A stretch of DNA of 10,641 nucleotides, taken from assembly GCA_038244055.1 (NCBI GenBank), contig JBBRTW010000241.1:1-10641 (forward strand), read 5' to 3'. The position numbers and the translations under genes are program-made. This document shows positions 5,531 to 10,641 of this stretch, piece by piece. Under the pieces are notes generated by a model. It saw only the letters and a program-made list of their open reading frames with translations. It searched no databases and was not told where the DNA came from. This DNA is from DASPKW01 sp038244055 (GTDB lineage Bacteria; Planctomycetota; Phycisphaerae; Tepidisphaerales; Tepidisphaeraceae). Position 1 is the stretch's first letter; each line of letters starts with the position of its first letter.

Positions 5531-7081
5531 ATGCAACATGATGAAGTAATCCCCATCCTCGATTTCGGCGCTCAGTACGCCCAGCTCATCGCCCGGCGCG
5601 TCCGCGAAAAAGGCGTCTACTCCGAACTGGTCCGCCCGGACATTTCCGTCGAGGAAATCAAAAAGCTCAACCCCAGGGGCATCATCCTCTCCGGCGGCCC
5701 CTCGTCGGTCTACGAAAAAGGTGCCCCCAAATGCGACCCCAAAATTTTCGACCTCGGCCTGCCCATCCTCGGCATCTGCTACGGAATGCAGCTCGGCGCT
5801 GAAATCCTCGGCGGACAGGTCAAGCCCGCCAAGGCCCGCGAATTCGGCCGCGCCAAGCTGCACGTCAACGACACCGGCGACCCCTTCCTCCACGGCATCC
5901 CCCAGGACACCACCGTCTGGATGAGCCACGGCGATCAAATCCACGACCTCCCGGCCGACTTCATTCCCCTGGCCACCACGCCCACCTGCCCCTTCGCCGC
6001 CGCCAAGCACAAAACTCGCCCATTCTACGGTGTGCAGTTCCATCCCGAGGTCACCCACACGCCCCGCGGCGATCAGATTTTCCAGAACTTCCTGTACGAA
6101 ATCTGCAAATGCGCCGGCACCTGGACGATGGAGAATTTCATCGAGCAGACCGTCCGCCGCATCCGCGAGCAGGTCGCGCCCGGCACCAAAGTCATCTGCG
6201 GCCTCTCCGGCGGCGTCGATTCATCAGTCACGGCCGCCCTCCTTCACAAAGCCATCGGCGATCAGCTCGTCTGCATCTTCGTCGATAACGGCCTGCTTCG
6301 AAAAAACGAGCGCGAGCTGGTCGAGACGACCTTCCGCCAGCATTTCAAGATCAACCTGATCACCAGTGATGCCACCGAGCAGTTTCTCTCCAATCTCAAG
6401 GGCGTCACCGATCCCCAGCAGAAGCGAAAAGTGATCGGCCGGGAGTTCATCGAAGCCTTCAAGCGCGAGGCCGGCACCATCGCGGGGGCGAAGTATCTGG
6501 CCCAGGGGACGCTGTATCCGGATGTGATCGAATCGGGGCATGGATATGCGGGCACCGCCGCCAATATCAAGCTCCATCACAACGTCGGCGGCCTGCCCGA
6601 GCAACTCGGCTTCGAACTCGTCGAGCCCCTCCGCGAGCTTTTCAAGGATGAAGTCCGCCGCGTCGGTGAAGCCCTCGGCCTGCCCGAAAACCTCGTCTGG
6701 CGTCACCCCTTCCCCGGCCCCGGCCTGGCGGTGCGGGTCATCAGCGACGTCACGCCCGAAAAGCTGCGCGTCCTGCGCGATGCCGATGAAATCGTGCTGG
6801 AGGAACTCGTCGCCAATAATCTTTATCGCAAGACGGCCCAGGTCTTCGCCGTGCTCCTGCCCATCGGCACCGTCGGCGTGATGGGCGATACTCGAACCTA
6901 CGAATCCGTCGTCGCCATCCGCGCCGTCGAGAGCCAGGATTTCATGACCGCCGACTGGGCGCGGATTCCCTTCGACGTCCTGGCGACGATGAGCAATCGG
7001 ATTATTAATGAAGTCAGGGGCGTGAACCGTGTGGTTTACGATATTTCCAGCAAACCGCCGGCGACGATTGAGTGGGAATAA
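5531..7081 (+). CDS. guaA: GMP synthase (glutamine-hydrolysing)
   Basis: A 516-aa, full-length GuaA, which aminates XMP to GMP with glutamine and ATP in the last step of GMP synthesis in the cytoplasm. The class I glutamine amidotransferase domain (about 6-195) shows ILDFGAQYAQLIARRVRE, the nucleophile Cys83 in LGICYGMQ, and the His171/Glu173 pair in GVQFHPEV. The ATP pyrophosphatase domain follows with the P-loop GLSGGVDSS (224-232). AQGTLYPDVIES is the conserved XMP-side block. The C-terminal dimerisation domain ends in the canonical KPPATIEWE. ATG 5531 gives the usual MQHDE-type start; the in-frame GTG at 5474 would add 19 residues and lies inside the operator-like repeats. There is no guaB in the window. 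Its stop shares one base with the next start (TAATG), so the next gene may be translationally coupled. A short internal block has different codon choice (see findings). Confidence 0.98.
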   Translation: MQHDEVIPILDFGAQYAQLIARRVREKGVYSELVRPDISVEEIKKLNPRGIILSGGPSSVYEKGAPKCDPKIFDLGLPILGICYGMQLGAEILGGQVKPAKAREFGRAKLHVNDTGDPFLHGIPQDTTVWMSHGDQIHDLPADFIPLATTPTCPFAAAKHKTRPFYGVQFHPEVTHTPRGDQIFQNFLYEICKCAGTWTMENFIEQTVRRIREQVAPGTKVICGLSGGVDSSVTAALLHKAIGDQLVCIFVDNGLLRKNERELVETTFRQHFKINLITSDATEQFLSNLKGVTDPQQKRKVIGREFIEAFKREAGTIAGAKYLAQGTLYPDVIESGHGYAGTAANIKLHHNVGGLPEQLGFELVEPLRELFKDEVRRVGEALGLPENLVWRHPFPGPGLAVRVISDVTPEKLRVLRDADEIVLEELVANNLYRKTAQVFAVLLPIGTVGVMGDTRTYESVVAIRAVESQDFMTADWARIPFDVLATMSNRIINEVRGVNRVVYDISSKPPATIEWE

Positions 7082-7836
7082 TGGTTCGTTTCAGGCCCAT
7101 CATGAGGATGATTGTGGATGCCCTTGCTTGTGGGTCAGTTCTCGTAGGCGCGGTTGTGGCAGTGCTCTGGGTTCGAAGTTATTTCTGGGAAAATCGGGTG
7201 ACGCGCTACCGCGACGGCATTGCCCAGGACGATACGTCTATATGGGGCGCTGGTTCTTCTCTGGGACTATTGAGCGCAGTCTTCACACATAATGTAAATT
7301 GGCCTCGTACCGATCTCGACCCAGCCCGCACTTGGGGTCCGGATAGGGAAACAACTTGGACGCGATGGAGTGGATACAATCCGCATCGTGTAAACTGGCA
7401 AATGCAGGCGTTGAAAAATCTGGTCAACTTCCGGTTCTGGACCGAAGTCGACGAAGCCAACAGGATGGAAGTACCGCCCTTTCCCCCCAATTCTCCCCCG
7501 ATACCCGTTGGGCATGCAACAAAAACTTGGCGGGCCGAGGTGCCACATTGGGCGATTGTATTGCCAATGCTGGCATGGCCAATTTTTCGGATTCGCGGCC
7601 GGCTGCGGACCAGACGAAGTCGTCGGTTGGGGTTGTGCGGAAAATGTGGATACGACCTCCGCGCCACGCCCGACCGATGTCCGGAATGCGGTGACGTTCC
7701 ATCATCGTTCAGCAAGCGGTCAAGTGCCCCCGATTCGTCATTGACAGTGTACGCAATCCGCAAAGGGTCATTCAGCCCCTTTCCCGCTCCGCCCGCGCCT
7801 CAACCTCACCAAAATGAGCCAGTTGCTCGGCCGTGA
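7081..7836 (+). CDS. two-span membrane protein with C-terminal zinc ribbon, extended tail
   Basis: A 251-aa protein. Membrane spans lie at about residues 10-31 and 154-171, enclosing a Trp-rich loop. A basic stretch (RIRGRLRTRRSRR) leads into a zinc ribbon with Cys186, Cys189, Cys200 and Cys203 (CGKCGYDLRATPDRCPECG), which should face the cytoplasm. This layout is common in proteins of Phycisphaerae, as I recall them; the function is unknown. The ATG overlaps the guaA stop (TAATG); the GTG at 7072 is an alternative. In relatives the protein usually ends soon after the ribbon. Here about 47 more residues follow, rich in Ser, Pro and Lys, read from DNA whose other strand carries a decayed coding fragment and the end of the nucleotidyltransferase gene. 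The tail is therefore probably an acquired readthrough. It overlaps the convergent gene by 65 nt. Confidence 0.8.
   Translation: MVRFRPIMRMIVDALACGSVLVGAVVAVLWVRSYFWENRVTRYRDGIAQDDTSIWGAGSSLGLLSAVFTHNVNWPRTDLDPARTWGPDRETTWTRWSGYNPHRVNWQMQALKNLVNFRFWTEVDEANRMEVPPFPPNSPPIPVGHATKTWRAEVPHWAIVLPMLAWPIFRIRGRLRTRRSRRLGLCGKCGYDLRATPDRCPECGDVPSSFSKRSSAPDSSLTVYAIRKGSFSPFPAPPAPQPHQNEPVARP
7698..7772 (-). pseudogene. decayed fragment, paralogous to the C-terminus of the 8428-9177 protein
   Basis: On the minus strand this stretch reads NDP, then LRIAYTVNDESGALDRLLND, then DGT. The 21 residues from IAYTV to DGT match IAYTVEGKPGTIDGWLNDDE plus T of the 8428-9177 protein (about 8562-8500) at 12 of 21 positions without a gap. 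The DNA agrees too: I count about 43 of 64 bases in an ungapped alignment. No start, no upstream domain and no matching 3' end remain, and the zinc-ribbon codons of the plus-strand gene follow at once. It begins directly after the stop of the nucleotidyltransferase gene. Homology is inferred by eye; convergent chance is possible but unlikely. Confidence 0.55.
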
Positions 7837-8389
7837 CCAGTGCTTGGAGAACGATCGGGTCCACGCGCTGATTTTTGATGATCTCCGCGACGTCCGAATC
7901 ATCCTGCAACCGCCCTGCCCGCAGTTTCATGGCGATTAAATCGTGCATCTCGATAAGCCGCACCGTTCTTCCCGCCAGCGGCGTATCGATCGCACGCCGG
8001 ACGATGTCGTTCGAGAAATCGTCCTTCCAGATGTCGATTTCGATTCCGCTGTCGTGATAGAGCTTCCATGAGCACGAAGGGTCGAAATGATGCTCGCGCA
8101 TCGATTCCGGATTCTTATCGAGGATTTCCCGATGGCCTGACATCGCGACAAAATCCACGTCTTCGGTGAATCTCGGGCGGCCGTAAAACATGGCGGCGAT
8201 ACCGCCGACCAGGGCGTAGGAGATTCCAAGGCGTTCGAAGAGGGCCACCGCATCGAGCAAAGGGGCGGCGTACGGAAGGTCTATTTTGGGCTGCATTAGG
8301 AGTTCCCGCGCTAGGCAACGGCCATATCTCGCGCGGGCAAGGCACGCATCGAGATTTCCGATCGCGGATTGGACGGCGACCCTGGCCAT
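7772..8389 (-). CDS. nucleotidyltransferase-like protein (AbiEii/MNT type)
   Basis: A protein of 205 aa from ATG 8389, or 174 aa from ATG 8296 (MQPKIDLP). The nucleotidyltransferase core is clear: YALVGGIAAMFYGRPRFTEDVDFV carries the Gly-Gly turn and the metal-binding Asp77-x-Asp79, and EIDIW supplies the third Asp at 119. HDLIAMKLRAGRLQDDSDVAEI is the helical segment typical of AbiEii-like and related stand-alone enzymes. Members are used as toxins (AbiE, MNT-HEPN) or as RNA/protein-modifying enzymes; no antitoxin or HEPN gene is adjacent, so the role is open. A perfect TATAAT ends 8 nt before ATG 8389, favouring that start or a short-leader message, while the first 31 residues look less conserved-like. 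It follows the 8428-9177 gene by 38 nt on the same strand, and its 3' end overlaps the zinc-ribbon gene. Confidence 0.8.
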   Translation of the reverse strand: MARVAVQSAIGNLDACLARARYGRCLARELLMQPKIDLPYAAPLLDAVALFERLGISYALVGGIAAMFYGRPRFTEDVDFVAMSGHREILDKNPESMREHHFDPSCSWKLYHDSGIEIDIWKDDFSNDIVRRAIDTPLAGRTVRLIEMHDLIAMKLRAGRLQDDSDVAEIIKNQRVDPIVLQALVTAEQLAHFGEVEARAERERG

Positions 8390-8397
8390 ATTTTCTC

Positions 8398-8403
8398 ATT
8401 ATA
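8398..8403 (-). promoter_or_regulatory. candidate -10 of the nucleotidyltransferase gene
   Basis: TATAAT on the minus strand, a perfect consensus match within the 38-nt gap between two minus-strand genes, ends 8 nt before ATG 8389. The extended string TATAATGAGA also occurs on the minus strand at 714-705. No clear -35 is seen. Confidence 0.4.
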
Positions 8404-8427
8404 ACCCGTGCATGCCGTCTGCGTCGA

Positions 8428-9177
8428 TCAATTATCGACCGGCTCCTTCTTTCGCACCGTCATCACATCCGCCGACCCCGCCCGAATCTGCAGCTTTACC
8501 GTCTCATCATCGTTTAGCCACCCATCGATCGTCCCCGGTTTGCCCTCGACCGTGTAGGCGATTGTGAAATGTGCCGGGTCCGCAGGATCGGTCCGCCCGC
8601 CGAAGACCTCTATTTTCCGGTGGGTCGGGTAGCCGCCGGAGGATCGCCCCAAATGAATCTTCGGCCGGCTCGATAAACTCCAGAACTCGGCCGGCTCGAC
8701 CACTTCGCATTGAAAGGCCTGCAGGACCGAGGCCGAGGTCAAATACATGATGATGCAGCGCGCCGCGACAATGCGCTCGTGTCCGCCCGGGCTGCGCAGG
8801 CGATGCAGAAACGCCAGCGTCTGAAATTGACGCGCCGGCCCGGCCGGCGGGGCGTTGCTGGCCGAGGATTCATACGATATCCACGAACCGGGGAGGGGCA
8901 GCGCGATCCCCGTCGAAGGCCCGCTGGTCGTGATCAGCGGCCCATCCGATCTCATCTCGTAATTCGCGCACGCGCGCTGCCACCACATGATCTGCCCGTG
9001 CGCCCAGAGCGGCTCGCGCCACACCACCGCGCAGCCGATCACTCCCACCAGCACCATTGCCAAAATCACTCGCCGGATGCGCCGGCCATTTCGCGAACGC
9101 GCAGGGGCATAATCGAGCTGCGTGGCGGGGGCCGGTGGCTCAACCGCGGCGACGACCTGGGGCGTGGCGGGATCCAT
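8428..9177 (-). CDS. single-span membrane protein of unknown function
   Basis: A 249-aa protein. A Pro/Ala-rich cytoplasmic N-terminus (1-30) and a basic stretch (RSRNGRRIRR) precede one membrane span at about residues 36-53. The remaining 195 residues should be periplasmic; they have no motif I can name. The region GGYPTHRKIEVFGGRTDPADP followed by FTIAYTVEGKPGTIDGWLND looks like beta strands ending the domain. I recognise no family beyond similarity to lineage-specific planctomycete proteins. The C-terminal block has a degraded relative at 7698-7772. AAGG close to ATG 9177 is a weak ribosome site; TATGAA (9189-9184) ends 6 nt before the ATG and may be a -10. It may be co-transcribed with the nucleotidyltransferase gene downstream. 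Confidence 0.75.
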   Translation of the reverse strand: MDPATPQVVAAVEPPAPATQLDYAPARSRNGRRIRRVILAMVLVGVIGCAVVWREPLWAHGQIMWWQRACANYEMRSDGPLITTSGPSTGIALPLPGSWISYESSASNAPPAGPARQFQTLAFLHRLRSPGGHERIVAARCIIMYLTSASVLQAFQCEVVEPAEFWSLSSRPKIHLGRSSGGYPTHRKIEVFGGRTDPADPAHFTIAYTVEGKPGTIDGWLNDDETVKLQIRAGSADVMTVRKKEPVDN

Positions 9178-9223
9178 GCCTTATTCATACCCGATCGGGG
9201 CGATAGTCGCAGTCGCCAGTTTG

Positions 9224-9291
9224 TAACATCAAGATGTTATTCGTAAGACTATTATTGAAAGCAAATTACGGCGATTAGATTAGTCATCTAA
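9224..9291. promoter_or_regulatory. AT-rich control region with palindrome and stem-loop
   Basis: TAACATCAAGATGTTA (9224-9239) is a perfect palindrome of two 7-bp arms and a 2-nt centre, in the form of a repressor or activator site. TATTAT (9250-9255) is a possible -10 for the gene at 9382; the palindrome would cover its -35. TTAGAT (9275-9280) and ATCTAA (9286-9291) form a small stem in the presumed leader. The region lies between divergent genes and is clearly more AT-rich than the surroundings. Confidence 0.4.
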
Positions 9292-9381
9292 CCTTTTGAC
9301 TCCGCCCCTGTCTTATGAGGTGTTCGGATCACCAACCCGAGAAGCAACTGACTTTGAAACCGAACCCTTACGAGGTGCCTT

Positions 9382-10035
9382 ATGAAACGCTTGAATACGA
9401 TGATCGCGGCCAGTCTGGGCCTGGGCCTTTCGATGGCGATTCCGACTTTCGCCATGGCCGATTCGCGCATCAATGATCGTGGTGGTCACACCCAAACGCG
9501 GGTGGAGACGCGCACCACGAGTCGGACCGCCGGCAACGACCATGCCCGCGCCGCCGCCGAGCACACGACAGTCCAGCACACCAACCGCGTCGAGCACGTC
9601 GCGCCGGTCCGCCAGCAAGTTCGCATCGAGCGCGATGTCCGCGTGAGCCGCGACGTTCATGTCGATCGCGATCGCTTCGCCGATCGCGACCGCTTCCATG
9701 GCGACTCAGGCCGTTTCCATGTCGGCGTGGATGTTCGGCCAGTCTACGTCGCCCCGCCGGTATACGTTTCGCCGCGCGTTTACGTTGCTCCGCGCGTCTA
9801 TGTCGCCCCGCAGATTTGCCCCACCGGCGATGTCGATGTCGCGATCACCCTGGCCAACGTGCCCGATTGCGTGCTGAACAGCGTCGATTCGCAACAGCGC
9901 GGCCCGATTAACGCGGTCTATTTCGTCCGCCGCGATGGCCGGGAGTTTTACCGGTTCATCCTCGAAGGTCGCTCCGGCAACGTGGACATGCGTCTGACCC
10001 CCGATGGCCGGGTATTGAGCATCGAAGGATGCTGA
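9382..10035 (+). CDS. exported protein with VYVAP repeats and PepSY-like C-terminal domain
   Basis: A 217-aa protein with a clear signal peptide (MKRLNTMIAASLGLGLSMAI, cut probable after AMA at residue 26). Residues 27-120 are polar, rich in His, Arg, Asp and Val, with a run of RDV/HVDRD/FADRD units that should be extended. Residues 121-144 are four hexapeptides of the type VYVAPR. Residues 150-214 look like a small PepSY-type domain: VPDCVLNSV, then INAVYFVRRDGREFYRFILE, then VDMRLTPDGRVLSIEG. Cys146, Cys163 and Cys217 could form a disulfide. The function is unknown; such domains sit in periplasmic or surface proteins. GAGGTG (9372-9377) lies 4 nt before the ATG, the best ribosome site in the window, and a strong terminator follows, so it is probably a single-gene unit expressed well. 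Confidence 0.85.
   Translation: MKRLNTMIAASLGLGLSMAIPTFAMADSRINDRGGHTQTRVETRTTSRTAGNDHARAAAEHTTVQHTNRVEHVAPVRQQVRIERDVRVSRDVHVDRDRFADRDRFHGDSGRFHVGVDVRPVYVAPPVYVSPRVYVAPRVYVAPQICPTGDVDVAITLANVPDCVLNSVDSQQRGPINAVYFVRRDGREFYRFILEGRSGNVDMRLTPDGRVLSIEGC
9742..9813 (+). repeat. four in-frame 18-bp units coding VYVAPx
   Basis: The units read VYVAPP, VYVSPR, VYVAPR and VYVAPQ. The protein repeat is kept, but the codons differ between units (for example GTCTAC, GTATAC, GTTTAC, GTCTAT), so the array is not a fresh duplication and has been held by selection on the protein. Confidence 0.8.
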
Positions 10036-10067
10036 AGCGGTCGCGAAGAATGATGAAGGCTTTCCCG

Positions 10068-10096
10068 GAGGCGGTCGATCATCGACCGCCTCTTTT
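10068..10096 (+). terminator. intrinsic terminator of the VYVAP-repeat gene
   Basis: GAGGCGGTC (10068-10076) and GACCGCCTC (10084-10092) form a perfect 9-bp stem with a 7-nt loop, followed by TTTT (10093-10096). It lies 32 nt after the stop codon. The minus-strand frame at 10079-10345 ends within it. Confidence 0.85.
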
Positions 10097-10345
10097 CCCC
10101 TCTCCTGTACTCGGGAGAGGCTCGCGCATGATGTCCAGCGTGCCTTGCGGCACCTGAAACGGCGCCCCCGGCCCGCTCGAGAACATGGTAATGACCCGGA
10201 ACACCAGCATGCCCGTCAGCGCCGCGATCATCGCGATCCACGGCCCGCGCGCCGCGCTCTGCCGCGCGGTCCGAATCGCCAGGATCACCGCCGCCAGTTG
10301 CAGCGCCGCCGAGATCAGGAAGATGGACGTCTCATACGTGAACAT
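10079..10345 (-). CDS. short two-span membrane protein, probably truncated
   Basis: 88 aa from ATG 10345. Residues 7-26 (SIFLISAALQLAAVILAIRT) and 35-54 (GPWIAMIAALTGMLVFRVIT) are membrane spans. The pair, with Gln and Arg at these places, resembles the N-terminal membrane part of some sensor histidine kinases, but no kinase or PAS domain follows. The last residues, PLPSTGEGKRGGR, are simply the translation of the palindromic repeat at 10097-10120 and of the neighbouring gene's terminator, so the original C-terminus has been lost. It may be a non-functional remnant or a small protein that tolerates the change. No Shine-Dalgarno is seen before the ATG. It converges on the VYVAP-repeat gene. 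Confidence 0.55.
   Translation of the reverse strand: MFTYETSIFLISAALQLAAVILAIRTARQSAARGPWIAMIAALTGMLVFRVITMFSSGPGAPFQVPQGTLDIMREPLPSTGEGKRGGR
10097..10120. repeat. half copy of the palindromic element at 2500-2598
   Basis: 24 bases are identical to 2500-2523 and contain the inner hairpin CCTCTCC/GGAGAGG. The rest of the larger element is missing. On the minus strand the bases read PLPSTGEG in the frame of the 10079-10345 protein; the 2500-2523 copy also encodes that string on the minus strand. Confidence 0.8.
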
Positions 10346-10459
10346 AAGGGAAGATCATCTTAACAATCGAATCATTTCAAGACACCGCGCCGGCCGAATC
10401 GTTCTGCCGTCGAGCGCGCTTCACTTTCGCTAACGTCGCTTTTGGATACGCTGGATGCA

Positions 10460-10641
10460 ATGAAAAAACTGATCGGGAGATTCTGGCCCGCACTGGCGGT
10501 TCTGGCGGGCGTCGCCCTAATCGGCTTCGAATACCGCCAGGAGGGCGGCGTGACCTTGAACAACGCCTTCTGGCTGTTTGTCGGAGCTTTGATCGTTGTG
10601 CTGGGCTCCCTGAGCCTCTTTCAGGGCCGCAGCGAAGATAG
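10460..10641 (+). CDS. two-span membrane protein, 5' part (runs off right edge)
   Basis: 60 codons are visible from ATG 10460 with no stop; the final TAG-like bases are out of frame. Residues 8-23 (FWPALAVLAGVALIGF) and 37-54 (NAFWLFVGALIVVLGSLSLF) are membrane spans joined by a short acidic loop (EYRQEGGVTLN). The basic MKKLIGRF start suggests an N-in topology. After the second span the visible tail is QGRSED. I recognise no family. TACGCT at 10447-10452 ends 7 nt before the ATG. The 114 nt between this start and the divergent 10345 start hold nothing else I can name. Confidence 0.65.
   Translation, partial: MKKLIGRFWPALAVLAGVALIGFEYRQEGGVTLNNAFWLFVGALIVVLGSLSLFQGRSED

Noticed and set aside
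5441..6706. Minus-strand frames antisense to guaA (5441-6058, 6224-6706)
   Set aside because: Mirror frames of a conserved housekeeping gene; composition (Gly/Asp/Val) follows from its codons.
9313..9699. 128-codon minus-strand frame opposite the VYVAP-repeat gene
   Set aside because: The plus-strand gene has a signal peptide, strong ribosome site and terminator; the antisense frame covers its leader and 5' part only.
9742..9813. Short tandem units as a possible CRISPR
   Set aside because: The 18-bp units are contiguous, in frame and codon-diverged; there are no spacers and no cas genes.

Overview
The window looks like a chromosomal segment of a high-GC bacterium of the phylum Planctomycetota, most likely class Phycisphaerae. 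This is an inference. It rests on the membrane protein ending in the C-terminal zinc ribbon CGYDLRATPDRCPECG (7081-7836), on a short coiled-coil protein of a type I associate with planctomycetes (1975-2244), on several single-membrane-span proteins of no known family, on weak or absent Shine-Dalgarno sequences before many genes, and on dispersed palindromes that read PLPSTGEG on one strand. There is no rRNA, tRNA, CRISPR array, transposase or phage gene.

Layout. 1-604 (minus) is the 5' part of an Ala/Pro-rich disordered protein that runs off the left edge. It diverges from a MEMO/AmmeMemoRadiSam-B-like protein (724-1653, plus). After a gene-free stretch comes an 89-aa coiled-coil protein (1975-2244, plus), followed by two stem-loop terminators and a structured palindromic repeat (2320-2598). 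A membrane-anchored transglutaminase/SirB1-like protein with a C-terminal TPR-like helix pair (2627-3613, plus) converges, with a 10-nt gap, on a probable exported amidohydrolase of the YtcJ/Amidohydro_3 type (3624-5414, minus). A 116-nt control region with nested inverted and direct repeats separates the amidohydrolase from the divergent gene guaA (GMP synthase, 5531-7081, plus). guaA overlaps by one base a two-span membrane protein with the zinc ribbon (7081-7836, plus).

That membrane protein runs tail to tail into a nucleotidyltransferase-like gene (7772-8389, minus), which lies behind a single-span membrane protein (8428-9177, minus). Divergent from it is an exported protein with VYVAP repeats and a PepSY-like C-terminal domain (9382-10035, plus), which ends in a clear intrinsic terminator. 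The last 600 bases hold a short two-span membrane protein that looks cut off by a palindromic repeat (10079-10345, minus) and the start of another two-span membrane protein (10460 to the right edge, plus).

The genes do not form one pathway. guaA is housekeeping; the rest are mostly envelope or lineage-specific proteins. I see no convincing new multi-gene system. The best leads are small: a decayed minus-strand copy of the C-terminus of the 8428-9177 protein buried under the end of the zinc-ribbon gene (7698-7772); a recurrent -10-like hexamer placed 6-8 nt before start codons, which suggests leaderless transcripts; a two-stage palindromic element at 2500-2598 with a half copy at 10097-10120 that supplies the end of a truncated membrane protein; and an operator-like array between the amidohydrolase and guaA.
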